In this document: one piece after another, positions 21,756-31,727 of the stretch
Layout of the letters: every line of letters starts with the position of its first letter
How positions within the stretch are numbered: the first letter of the stretch is position 1
Source: Phoma sp. XZ068
Lineage: Eukaryota > Ascomycota > Dothideomycetes > Pleosporales > Didymellaceae
Assembly: GCA_004835665.1 (NCBI GenBank)
Contig: RBKR01000017.1
Coordinates: 930,001 to 994,000 of the forward strand
DNA length: 64,000 bases
Direction of reading: 5' to 3'
Position numbers and translations under genes: made by a program
The notes under the pieces: model-generated
Seen by the model: the letters and a program-made list of their open reading frames with translations, nothing else
The model's database searches: none
Told to the model about the DNA's origin: nothing

Positions 21756-23179
21756 GGTGTTGATCTGTGAATATTGATACGCGGAAATTTGAGTAGAAGC
21801 TTTGGATAAGGGACGAAGAAAGAAATTGCGACAGCGAGACTCAGAAAGATTATATGCAAGTTTCAGGAATTGGAGTAGTTTGTCGTTAGTAGATGACTGG
21901 AGCTCCAGGCAGTTATCAGTTGGAGAGGTGGGGTAGCTTTCTCCACACATCTGTAATAACACCAACCAGCATTGCCCCAGCATCGCCCCTCATCATCCGT
22001 GGAGTTGAGGCCGCAACTCCCGATGAGTGCCGACATGCCTTCCATGATGCGCTATGGTGTGAAAAGAAGTGCTGGTAGCAAAAAAAGTAGCCAAGGCTAT
22101 GCAAAAGCGGGTATTCGCTAATTAGTGATCACCCAACTACTAATCCGTCCTAACGTTGCTTGAACCAGGGCTGCCCAGATGGACAGCCTTGTTGTCCCTT
22201 ATCTATTTGACAGAAATGCACTTGAATTTCTTGTATCCAGCAGAATCTGCGATCCACCTATATAAGACTCCGCTTCTCCAGCGATACATATGCCGGTTTT
22301 CGCTTATTTGGCATTGGATGCCTAAGGGGGTGCAGTCAAGTCTCGCGTCTGCGTTAGCTGTTGGTTGTTCCGTGATGCATATGAAGAAGCTCGGCGGCCC
22401 CCAATACCAAGTGCCAACGCCCATCTCCCCCGGCTCTGAAGTCAACAACCCCGAATTAAACATGCCTATCACATGGCAGCAAAAGCACAACTACAACACG
22501 AGCATGATTGTCATGACTTCTAAGGCACCTCGCCTCGAACTATCATAAGCCACACTCACATGAACTTTGTAAAAGCACAAGGCTGAGACATATGGTGGCT
22601 TGGGTGTGACACTTGCTGACACCTTGCTGTCGAGCAGCTTGATATGGGTACGATCCCGTGACATAGTATTCTTTAAATGGGCATATGTCCCTCTCCACAA
22701 GGCTGTAAAATCCATCCTCACAACAATCCATCCGACGTACACATCCATCTTTGCCAGTATCTGAAATTCGCTTCTCGTCCAAAATTTCAGGATCTACTAA
22801 GCATCGTATTGCGTTATGGAGCCTAAATATACAATCTTACCTAGCTCGTCAATCTATGAAAATGGTTACCTAGGGTCTTCAATGAACCGTTCCCTTGAAA
22901 AAATTTGAGAACTTTCACACCGCTACTATCACGCTTGATCAACGTTTGGTGGAACATTTTCATATCCTTTTTGCCATTGTTCGTTGCTGCAACTGCGCGA
23001 AGTATCTTTAGGCTGGTTCGCTCCACCTTGTCTTTTTATCTCCGGCAGCTGAAGACGGCATATACCATCAGCGACAGGCAGTATTGCGTAATACATCGCT
23101 CGCGACAGATGCAGCCATACAAGCCCTGCAAAGTAGTCACGTCTGGCGCCATCGGCCTCAGGGACGTATCGGTGGTAGA
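21756..23179. other. Intergenic, no gene supported
   Basis: About 1.4 kb holding the amidase promoter and unassigned sequence. Open frames such as 22156-22548 (starting from TTG) and 22905-23183 have no recognisable domain. The latter ends just where the membrane-protein relic begins. Confidence 0.35.
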
Positions 23180-23746
23180 ATGAGAGCGCTTGCCCTTCTT
23201 GAAGTAGCCACCGCAGTGTCACTGCTAACCACAGCAGCAAGTGAGTAAGACACGAGATGAACCTAGTAAGCCAGGTCTAATAATTGCTAGATTTCTTCTC
23301 ATCAGAACTGTTAAAAGCCTCCCAAAGTAAGGTTCTGATCGTGGGTCAACATTGTGGTCCTTTGCCTTTCGTCTACCTTCCCAATGAACTTAAGCAAGGT
23401 GGGCGCGTTATGCAATACAACTCTCAAAAATCGTGGGAAGATTATGCGTACGTAACCAAGTGCTATCATAACCAGAGCAGTGTAGACTGTGAAAAGTTTG
23501 TACAGCCAGCATTGCCCTACACTACTGACGGTGAGGCTGGATGTTCCTTTGCCCCCTGAAGTGTTCAAGTTAATTCGCAAGAACCTCCTTCTTGATACAG
23601 GCGAACTATATTCTGCGAAGCACCTTGGACAAAATAGAGGGCCGCGATTTACTCTGCGATACCGCACCCACTGTGCACCCCTGAATACCAAAATTACACG
23701 ACTTCTGAGAGATTGCCGAACTCAACTCGCAAGTAGACCTAGCTAG
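23180..23746 (+). pseudogene. Truncated, frameshifted relic of a fungal membrane-protein family
   Basis: Exon 1 (23180-23240) starts with a signal-anchor-like MRALALLEVATAVSLLTTAA and has a perfect GTGAGT donor. Exon 2 from 23291 reads SKVLIVGQHCGPLPF...DYAYVTKCYHNQSSVDCEKF...QPALPYTTDGEAGCSFAP and then hits TGA at 23557. Shifting frame by one base directly at that point continues the same protein: EVFKLIRKNLLLDTGELYSA, LGQNRGPRFTLRYRTHCAPL. The order Cys-Gly-Pro, ATCY-like, FVxPALPY, C-F, LDTGxxxSA, FR/LRY-TxCAP matches, from memory, a pleosporalean multi-pass protein family whose members continue for several hundred residues. Here the frame ends at AT-rich sequence. It is therefore both frameshifted and truncated. 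A one-base sequencing error could explain the shift but not the lost C-terminus. Confidence 0.6.
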
Positions 23747-23763
23747 TATATAATACTAGCTAG
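23739..23763. repeat. Perfect 11-bp inverted repeat at the pseudogene end
   Basis: CTAGCTAGTAT, the spacer ATA, and then its exact reverse complement form a hairpin-capable palindrome. It overlaps the stop of the relic's second frame and marks the change from gene-like to AT-rich sequence. Confidence 0.85.
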
Positions 23764-24393
23764 GCTCTAGTTAGTAGACTCCTTGTCTGCTATGTTGTCC
23801 CTTTCTGCGAATCGACTCGTTTTCTAGATCGATCTCCTCTGCTTGTAACGTCTGCCTTACAATATACTACTATAGTAAGAAAATTTAATTACTAAAGAAT
23901 ATTTATCACAGAAGATTTACTATAGAGAAAAAAAAAAAGGAAGTTTTGAAAGGCTTTAACAGTACTAAGAAACTATTAGTACATATAGAACATGATCATA
24001 GGATTATTGATTGTCTGCTCTATAATTTGAGGCTAATTTGGTTTTAGATTAACCTATATAACGATTGTGGCACATTATTAAAGATTGAGAAGGCGCTGTG
24101 GGCGCTGTGGCCAGCTGCGCCTCGTTTTGTTGTGCGGCGCGCGTTTTATTATTGCCTCAGACCCCGACAACTTTAGGCAGCAGGCAAAACCACTTTGCTT
24201 TTTTTGCACCAGTGCGCCCCAGCCTGTGGAGGCTGTAGCGGCTGTATCATGCCTCCTCTTTCAGTCGGTTGTGCTTTATCATTGCAGGAGTAATCCAATT
24301 CCTTTCTGCTGATCAAATCTGCCTTCATGTCATGCGGCACGTTCAGCGCATTGTTTCGCGTCATTAATTAACGAAAGAAGCTGCATCACTATT
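23764..24393. other. AT-rich spacer then promoter of the membrane protein
   Basis: From 23764 to about 24080 the sequence is very AT-rich, with TATAG/TTTACTATAG-type words and a run of A near 23929-23938. From about 24090 it returns to normal composition, with a doubled GCGCTGTGG. The AT-rich part could be a mutated repeat or simply noncoding spacer. Confidence 0.4.
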
Positions 24394-25419
24394 ATGGACG
24401 CCACTGCTGTCACCTCGGCTACAGACGATCTATCTTCCGTTTCTTCGCAGTATGGCCCCGGACCTGTCTGTGGATGGCTTCTCATTGTGATCTCTGTCCT
24501 ACTGTCCTGGACATTTGGACCCCGCAGCAGATCAAAGGACAAACCATCCCACATCAGCGCCGACTTCGTCACGGCAGTCATGTTCCCAATTGTCGCCATC
24601 GGCGATATCGCGGTTCAGCTATATAAGTACCCTGGTAGCATTGCCAATATCACCATCACGGAGGATGCCTTTTTGCAACAGAAGATCCATGCATTGGAAG
24701 CACCGCTAGTCGTGGTCGAAGGGACTATGCTCGTCGTCATGGTCTTGTTTGTGGCAGCAATATACCAGCAGCATCGCGGCCGGGCCGCCATCCTAGGTGC
24801 AATCAACATCTGCAGCCTGTGCATAGAGACTGTTTTGCTCACAAAGACTGGAATGCACGAATGTAAAAGGCCGCACAAGAACTTTAGTCGGTCTTTTCTA
24901 GCCAACTCCATCCCTTCACTTATCGTCGCGTGGATCATCACCGTCCTCCCGTTAGGCCACCTGATAATTCACTGTTTGGCTAGACGATATCTACAAATGG
25001 ATAACCCAAGTGGGAATCAGCCTGGAGCAGAGAGCCAGATATCTGATATGGCCGCGTCAAGCTCAGATCGGATGCGGCGGACGAGTGCCTTCCAGAAGTT
25101 GATGAGACTATTACCCGTAAGGTTATTTATAGCCTGCTGGTGTTTCTTCTACTTGATCTTTCTTGCAGCCCCTGGTAGTAACTCACTTGCTTTCGCAAGA
25201 TACGAATTGTATTCTGCTGGTTACACATTTTGGGAAGCATGTATAAAGGCTATGAAGCTATTTTTCTTTGAACTGGTCCCGCGCACGAATTATTTTATCA
25301 CGGATCTCGATCAGATGTTACCAATCGTTGCAGGTGGCTGTGTACTTCTGCTGAACGTTTATACACTTGTTCGACAAAAGATATCAACGTTTAAAGTCAT
25401 AGTCCATTCAATGGGCTAG
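24394..25419 (+). CDS. Multi-pass membrane protein of unknown function
   Basis: A single exon of 341 residues with ATG at 24394. About six or seven hydrophobic segments are visible: VCGWLLIVISVLLSWTF (25-41), FVTAVMFPIVAIGDIAV (57-73), PLVVVEGTMLVVMVLFVAAI (about 104-123), ILGAINICSLCIETVLL, LIVAWIITVLPLGHLIIHCL, VRLFIACWCFFYLIFLAAP and MLPIVAGGCVLLLNVYTLV. A hydrophilic loop with acidic/Ser content sits between the fifth and sixth. The opening GPGPVCGWLL...SWTFGPRSR resembles, from memory, a pleosporalean membrane protein that often lies next to the family represented by the adjacent relic. No transporter or channel motif is recognised. AT-rich spacers flank it on both sides. Confidence 0.7.
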   Translation: MDATAVTSATDDLSSVSSQYGPGPVCGWLLIVISVLLSWTFGPRSRSKDKPSHISADFVTAVMFPIVAIGDIAVQLYKYPGSIANITITEDAFLQQKIHALEAPLVVVEGTMLVVMVLFVAAIYQQHRGRAAILGAINICSLCIETVLLTKTGMHECKRPHKNFSRSFLANSIPSLIVAWIITVLPLGHLIIHCLARRYLQMDNPSGNQPGAESQISDMAASSSDRMRRTSAFQKLMRLLPVRLFIACWCFFYLIFLAAPGSNSLAFARYELYSAGYTFWEACIKAMKLFFFELVPRTNYFITDLDQMLPIVAGGCVLLLNVYTLVRQKISTFKVIVHSMG

Positions 25420-26180
25420 AATCTTTCAACTATCATTATAGAAAGCTGTCGATGAGTAGTAAGCAGGTCAGGCAAGGATGACTTGCAATCTTCAAATGAT
25501 GTAATTTACGCCACCTGATGATTAAACATATAAAAAGATGAAGGTTACAAAGTAATTTACTGTGGAATTTTCTTCAATTATATTCATAGAGTAAATCTAC
25601 AGTTAGTCTATTCTATCTGGACAAATAGGTACAAGATCCTCTGCTACTTATAGTATATACTACTAAACTTTCTTCTATAGAGCGGATATTTTATTATTGA
25701 TGCTTTAACCATACATTCCCCTATGGATGACCATATTATCTTTGAGTCTCTTGTAAAAACGACGCCAGCCCGCCTCACAACCAAGGTATCTCTCGCCACA
25801 ACCACACAACCACGAAACCACTACTGCGGACGTGCCGTTTCAGTTCCAGCCTCAGAAAGAACTCAGAATGAGAAGAGTTGTATCGAATTGCCTAGCTTGG
25901 ATGCGATCGTCTCAGACCTGGAGATAGATCGGTCCATCGGTCGAACGACATGCACCGATGGGGCAGCTGGTCGGACACTGTGCCCAATCACAACAAAGTG
26001 TCAACGCCTGTGGAGGTTTAGCGCTGCGCCTAGGTCTTACCTTGCGTCCTCCCACATCACGATCGCAATCGAACGCCGTCCATCTATATAACCTTGCGAA
26101 AGGCCTTACGTGAGGTGGTAGCTTCAACGTTGTAGGTTGACTTTCAAGTTTCCTCTCACATCTTCCCCAACACGTTCAAC
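25420..26180. other. AT-rich spacer and SDR promoter
   Basis: 25430-25720 is AT-rich and noncoding. 25720-26180 returns to average composition and carries the presumed promoter of the SDR gene. A 122-residue open frame here has no family signature. Confidence 0.4.
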
Positions 26181-27284
26181 ATGCCGGACCTGCAAACCAT
26201 CCGCGCTGGGATCGCAGAATTACCTAAAGGCCACCCACTCGTTGTTGCGCTCGTTGGAGCAACGACAGGTATTGGATCGTATGTTGCAAAGACATGGGCA
26301 ACGACTTTCGTAGAGCACGGCTCTACGCTGCGCGTCTATATTGTGGGACGAAACGCTACCCGTGCAGAGGCCTTGCTGAAATATTGTCGCGAGACCAGCC
26401 CAGGATCAGACTGGCGTTTCGTACAGGCAACAGACCTGTCGCTTGTTCACGAAGTAGATCGCGTTACCAGGAACATCATTCAGCAAGAGGAGAGTTCGCC
26501 GTTTGCTGGAGGCCCAGCAAGACTGGATGTCTTGTACCTGAGCCAGGCGCAGTCGCCGGTGCAGGAATCAAAAGGTATATACCCCACATCAGAGCTCCTT
26601 CTAGGCGCTGATCCATCTTCCGCAGTCACGTCGGAAGGCCTCGACACTCAAATGTCCCTTCTCTATTACTCTCGCATGCGGTTCATTCAGAACCTGACAC
26701 CTCTTTTGCTTGCATCTCCAGAGGCCGCCCACGTGATTTCCATATTTGCTGGTAATGTGGAAGATAGCATCAAACCCAACGAAAGTCCCATCGGTACTCC
26801 TCCACCAGGAAGTTACGGCATATCTAGCGTGCGACGAAACACCACATTTATGAAAACCTTCCTCTTCGAAGAGCTGGCTCAAAAGCATACTGGCAAAATC
26901 AGCTTCGTTCATATCTATCCCGGACTTGTCGATGGCCCCGTGTTCTACAGCAACGTCAACCCATTGTGGTTCCGGGTGGTTTGGCGATTGCTGAAGCCTC
27001 TGGTGTCCTGGTATATGACCAGTCCAGAGGTTTGTGGTCAGATAATGGTGTTCCTTGCGACAAATCGATTTCCTGCGAAAGGAACAGCTATCATTGAGAG
27101 TTATCGTGTAGCTTACAGCTCGCAGAATGAGTTGGGGGGTGGATCTTATGCTGTGGGTCAGAGATGTGACGAAAGCAAGACCGTGAGCTGGGCAAGGATG
27201 CGAAAAGAGGATACGGGAAGGAAGGTGTGGGAACACACAACGGGGATTCTAGAGGATATAGAAAAGAAAAATGCGTCCTCATAG
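26181..27284 (+). CDS. Atypical short-chain dehydrogenase/reductase (SDR)
   Basis: A single exon of 367 residues with ATG at 26181. A Rossmann fold is shown by VALVGATTGIGSYVAKTWA (glycine motif GATTGIG, residues 26-32), RVYIVGRNATRAEAL (cofactor-selecting strand) and LDVLYLSQAQ in place of NNAG. The segment carrying the catalytic Tyr and Lys in classical SDRs reads YGISSVRRNTTFMKTFLFEEL, with no YxxxK. VISIFAG supplies a possible Ser. FVHIYPGLVDGPVF is the usual PG motif. Related fungal proteins with the same deviation occur near secondary-metabolite genes, by recollection. It may be an NAD(P)-binding protein with altered or lost dehydrogenase chemistry. It converges on the FAD oxidase gene 384 bp downstream. 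Confidence 0.82.
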   Translation: MPDLQTIRAGIAELPKGHPLVVALVGATTGIGSYVAKTWATTFVEHGSTLRVYIVGRNATRAEALLKYCRETSPGSDWRFVQATDLSLVHEVDRVTRNIIQQEESSPFAGGPARLDVLYLSQAQSPVQESKGIYPTSELLLGADPSSAVTSEGLDTQMSLLYYSRMRFIQNLTPLLLASPEAAHVISIFAGNVEDSIKPNESPIGTPPPGSYGISSVRRNTTFMKTFLFEELAQKHTGKISFVHIYPGLVDGPVFYSNVNPLWFRVVWRLLKPLVSWYMTSPEVCGQIMVFLATNRFPAKGTAIIESYRVAYSSQNELGGGSYAVGQRCDESKTVSWARMRKEDTGRKVWEHTTGILEDIEKKNASS

Positions 27285-27668
27285 ATCCCTGGTTATGACG
27301 ATTGTACGGATGCACACCATGGTATTCAATCTGATCTTGTCGCTTCAATAGCCCACATGATTGACCAAGTTTACCTGACACCCTTCAATACCTCCAACTG
27401 GCAGCCCCGGAGCTTCACTTATCTTGGTTTGAAGTTGATGTCTAGAAGATTTCTGTGACATCGCGTAGTATTCACCCCAGATAATTATTGCAAGCGCTAT
27501 CTTACGTGACTGATAAACTTCGATCTCGTAGAGGTTACCGATTTCTATCAGTGAGTCTTTCAGAGTCAACACAAACCACAAAGGTTGAGGGGAACACATG
27601 AACTTGTAGTATAGCTGAAACAAGATAGTACTTCACCTATCCCGGTGCCATCCTAAAACAGAGCCTGA
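27285..27668. other. Intergenic between convergent genes
   Basis: 384 bp separating the ends of the SDR and FAD-oxidase genes. Nothing is recognised beyond presumed terminators and UTRs. Confidence 0.4.
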
Positions 27669-29320
27669 TCATGGTGAGCCACTTTTCGGTGCACCACCCA
27701 ACTTAAAGTACCCAGGCTGCAACGTGTCAAACACGCCAGTGGGATCATACTTCATGCTAATCTTCTGTAGCTTCGCTTTATTCGCTGCACCATAACCTGC
27801 AATGGGGTCCTGCCATGGGCTGGCGTAGTTCATGTACAAGTACGCAACATCCTTGCCTTTTGCCTTTGCTGCAGCGACTGCACGGTCCTTGATTACCGCA
27901 GCGAACTGATTGAGGCGCGAGTCATCGGCGGTGTTTGACCATCTCAGTGCGATCAGAACGTTCATGAGTGGTCCTTCAGCAGCAGAGAGACCGAGGGCGT
28001 TGCCGCCGCGTGCAGTCATCTTCTCGAGGATAGGCTCCGTAATGACTTGTAGTGAGATTGCCGCAACAACGTCAGCGGCGTCGGTGATGGCAGTTACCTC
28101 TTCGAAAAAAATGTCCTTGGTGGTAGTTGCCAAGTCTTTGTCGAGCTTCGCGGTCCATGTCCAGAAAGCGTGTCGAAGCCCAGGACCACTAGCAGAACCT
28201 GCAAGAGAAGTTGTAAGCTCTGAAAGACTCTTGACACCCGTTTGATCCGCAATGGAGCCAGTAATAGCATTGTACTCAGCCAGAACCGTAGCATTAGGGT
28301 TCGGGTCGGCGTACTGCAGTTCGATCTGAGCAACAGGCATGCCACTGTAAGCAAACGAGAGGATCTGATGCGCTTTGTCGTCCTTCTTCCCATTCATACC
28401 GAGGTTGTAGTACGCCTCGATCAGGTCAGGGGAGGACGACTCGAGGTAAGTTCGCGTTCCACCCCACATCTGCCCCTGGGGCACAGCTTGAACGTTGAAT
28501 TGCGTGACAACTCCAAAGTTGTTGCCACCGCCACGTAGAGCCCAGTACAGGTCGGGGTACGAAGTTTGGCTAACGTTAAGGATACGACCAGATGCTGTGA
28601 CGACTTCATAACTTAAGACATTATCGCATGCAAGTCCGTACTGGCTGGAGAGATACGAAATGCCGCCACCGAGAGTCAAGCCCCCTACACCGACGCTGGC
28701 AACGCGACCGCCAATGATAGTAATGTTATCCTTCTCCAGTGCAGTATATATGTCATACCAAGTATGCCCAGGCTGGAAAGAAGCAGTTTGCTTGTCAGCA
28801 GCAAGAGATATTTTGCTCAGCTTCTCAAAACTGATGGTAATGCCGCCATCGGAGTTTGAGCCCCCAGGTACGGCAGAGTGACCCCCACTCTTGACAGCGA
28901 AAGGGCATTGGGTTAAGCGTGAGATCAAGATGGCGGTTGATACATCCAAAGCTTTAGTAGGCTTGAATATACACTGAGGGGTGATCTCACGCTGTTGACC
29001 TGTCCAGTATAAGTTAATGAAGGATGTAAACGCCGCATCCGTCTGAAATTCGACATTGCCATTGCCGAAGATGAGGTTGAGGGATCTGCACTGTGGTACG
29101 ATCAGTTCGATGGTTCTACCATGTAACACGCTTTGTAACGTACAGCAGTAGAGCAACCACTGATAGATGCTCTGTCTAGGAGTGGTACTGGATTAGGAAG
29201 GTCCGCGACTTTCACACCATTGTCAAGCAGTGCTTCGGTAATGTTGAAGTCAGCTGGTTCGAATGTGCTCTGAGATAGAGTACCAGCCACAAGGACTGCA
29301 AAAGAAATGATGATCTTCAT
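27669..29320 (-). CDS. Secreted FAD-linked oxidase, berberine-bridge-enzyme-like (VAO family)
   Basis: Two exons (29320-29144 and 29090-27669) with a 53-bp intron give 532 residues. The splice joins SGCSTA to CRSLNLIFG as the family requires. Residues 1-18 (MKIIISFAVLVAGTLSQS) form a signal peptide. The FAD-binding PCMH domain (about 95-270) shows CPFAVKSGGHSAVPGGSNSD, where His130 is the expected covalent 8-alpha-FAD attachment. It also shows GVGGLTLGGGISYLSSQYGL; the second covalent Cys of plant berberine bridge enzymes is not seen there, so attachment is probably mono-covalent. The C-terminal BBE motif is NYASPW...YGAANKAKLQ...KYDPTGVF. Such enzymes oxidise alcohols, sugars or secondary metabolites with O2; the substrate is unknown. 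It is convergent with the SDR. Confidence 0.88.
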
Positions 29321-30528
29321 GCTTCAAGGAGTCCAGTTGCTAGAGGCGTTACGATAAAGGACAATGCATAGTTGCAAGACCAAAAATGTTGCGCATAAAG
29401 GATGAGACTATGGTACAATACGTACTTTTCCAGCTGCTCGTATGTGTGACCATCTTTCAATATCACTAGACTTTCGGATGCTGCGGAAGGGTCAGGGCAT
29501 TTTAATAGCAATGAGGTCATCGCACCGGAGTATGAAAAAGATTCCTACAGGTCGCCAAACCATGTCCATGAACGAAGCAGCTTGATTTGGTAGCAGTGTC
29601 CTCTTAATCCGGCCGTAATTTAGGGCCAGTCGTTTTGCTCGCCAGTAGGCGTTCACGCCTGAAACTCGGGAATCCATCATGAAAGCATACCTAAATAGGT
29701 CAGTCTGCGGTAGGTGCTCAAGTAGAATGCAAAGAGATCAATCTGAGTTGATCAGCCGATCACCGGGTTGCTCAGCTAACGAGGAACATATGGGCCTTGC
29801 CCCTGCTTCTCTTGCACCACTACACTTACGAGCCGCACCCTCCCGTACCCGAAGTGACAGTGGAGCCTGGGGAATTAGTGGACTCCATGCATATACGAAC
29901 CGAATTCGTTTTGGACCTTACCTTTGAGTTTTTGATTCTTCATGGATTGACTCTTTGTCAATACGGTAAGTCAATAAAGATGGCATTATGCTGCATCTTG
30001 GGCAACCAGTACGTGAAAGCCATACCACAGACCTGTCGGATAGGCCGGCAAGGCTACGTATTGTCCAGGGGCGATGTTTAGAGTCTCTGGCACTCTGGAG
30101 CGGGGCTACTAGCAGACGAGCCAGCTTCCATGCCGGGTGACTGAAACGAAGAGATGCTGGGTACGGAAGCTAATGGAAAGCCCGCAAATTCCCTCTACGT
30201 AGTACCGAGTCTTCGGATCCGGACAACAGCAGGGGGGAAAGCGATATAACACCTACCATATACCGGGATGCAGCTCGGACCGAATCCGGGGTCTACCGGA
30301 TCTGTCGCTCTGTAGTGGCTTGCGAAGTGGCGAGCCGGTGTAGCTGAACCTTTGGCGCTATCTTTAAAGGCGCACTGTTGTTCGACAGTGCGTACTGCCC
30401 GAAGTCAACCTGATTGTTGATTCCCAAGCAAATAGACTCAGCCTCCAGATCTATGTGGGTAATCAAAGGCGCCGCCCATATCCGGGTAGTGGCTTTCTAT
30501 CTTCGATCTGCTATTGCAAAGACTTACG
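29321..30528. other. Intergenic, oxidase promoter side
   Basis: About 1.2 kb without a credible gene. An exact 8-bp inverted repeat (CGCACTGT, 6-base loop, ACAGTGCG) lies at 30371-30392. The other open frames are short. Confidence 0.4.
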
Positions 30529-31727
30529 ATGAGCTCGTCTCTGAATAACGAGTTCATCGAGCTACCCACGTATCGGTTGTCGCTGCCTCGCTCTGTACCA
30601 TTGTAGGTAGTGAGAATATGGAAACAAAGATCGCTGCAGTTGCAAGACCCCTTTCTCTGCACCGTATACATTTTCTTTCTCGTTATGTCAATCTGCTACC
30701 TCTCATCATACCAAAAGTCTACATGATCGGTAGGGTTTCTGGCGGCTCGATGCCTCCTTGGGTTACAATGGCAGCAGACATCGTCATATACGTCCGTGTA
30801 ATGTTCGTCACCACTGTAATCTTTTGGCTTTCATTATGGCTGGTCAAGCTCTCCTTGTTGGTGCTGTACAAGAAGCTGATGGCAGGCGTCCCAACGATCT
30901 ATCTGCAGCTTTGGTGGGCACTCGTCGTCTTTTGTCTGATTGTGAGTCTACTAATCCAAGATTATGGATTGCTAATGTCCTTGACTAGTCACTGGCTGGT
31001 CGTAGTGGCTGGTCGTAGTGTCCTACTTCACATCATGTCCTGACTTCGCGGCGTCCATGCGGACTGGAGATTGCACTGGACCTCGTAGCGTTCGTGGCCA
31101 GCTGGCTAGCCTTACACCTCGTATACTGTTGACGTTCTATCAGACTTCATGAGTAGATCATCATAGCCTTCCGATCGTCACACACAGCTAATGATATTAG
31201 GAATGTTTCTGCCCATACAACTAGTATGGAACCTCCAGGCCTCAAAAGCGCAAAAGTTTGCTATTATTGCTCTCTTCGCGTCTGGTTTGGTATGCATTAC
31301 TGTTGCAACTCTACGAGTGGTACAGATCGGTCGACAAGTGGGTGACACCAACACTCCCAACCCAGCTTGGCTCGCTCTTTGGACAATCATCGAGGCCGCG
31401 ATCGCCATATGCATCTGCTGCTGTCCAGCCTTTGCCGTACTCTACCGAGCCTCTCGCACTCCACACATCTCTTACGACACTCATGGCTACTGCCGTCACC
31501 CACAAAGTCAATCTGGTCCCAATCAGTTCCGTCCTGGTGTGATCAAGATGGTTACTGTAACCGTTGGTGCTGGCCGCTCACGGATATCGAGGACGGATCT
31601 ACACTGGGATGACACAAGGAGCAGCCAGGAGGCACTCGCATCAGACATGAACGGCATAATTGTCACAACAACACTGCATCAAGATCGCCACCCGCACGAT
31701 GCTCGCCGCACGTCGATGTCTGTCTGA
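30529..31727 (+). pseudogene. Rhodopsin/SAT4-family integral membrane protein, frameshifted
   Basis: The family order is visible but scattered over frames. ATG 30529 gives MSSSLNNEFIELPTYRL, then another frame supplies VVRIWKQRSLQLQDPF and FFLVMSICYL. A third frame continues LIIPKVYMIGRVSGG...DIVIYVRVMFVTT, LWLVKLSLLVLYKKLM and LQLWWALVVFCLI to a GTGAGT donor. After a 13-bp tandem duplication near 30990-31016 comes VVVSYFTSCPDFAASMRTGDC. Then one base is missing before YTSYTVDVLSDFM. The last part, LGMFLPIQLVWNLQASKAQKF, WLALWTIIEAAIAI and LHWDDTRSSQEAL, is intact to the stop at 31727. At least three frame breaks make a functional product unlikely. The protein would have been a seven-helix membrane protein of fungal SAT4/rhodopsin type. 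Confidence 0.7.

Noticed and set aside
22156..22548. 130-aa plus-strand open frame between amidase and relic
   Set aside because: Begins at a non-ATG codon and shows no domain or codon bias.
25420..25720. AT-rich spacer as the second inverted copy of the 23.8-24.1 kb AT-rich spacer
   Set aside because: Hand comparison in both orientations gave only short shared words such as GATTTACT, not enough to call a repeat pair.
30618..31043. Reading this open frame as an intact short gene
   Set aside because: Upstream and downstream family blocks are in other frames, so it is one piece of a broken gene.
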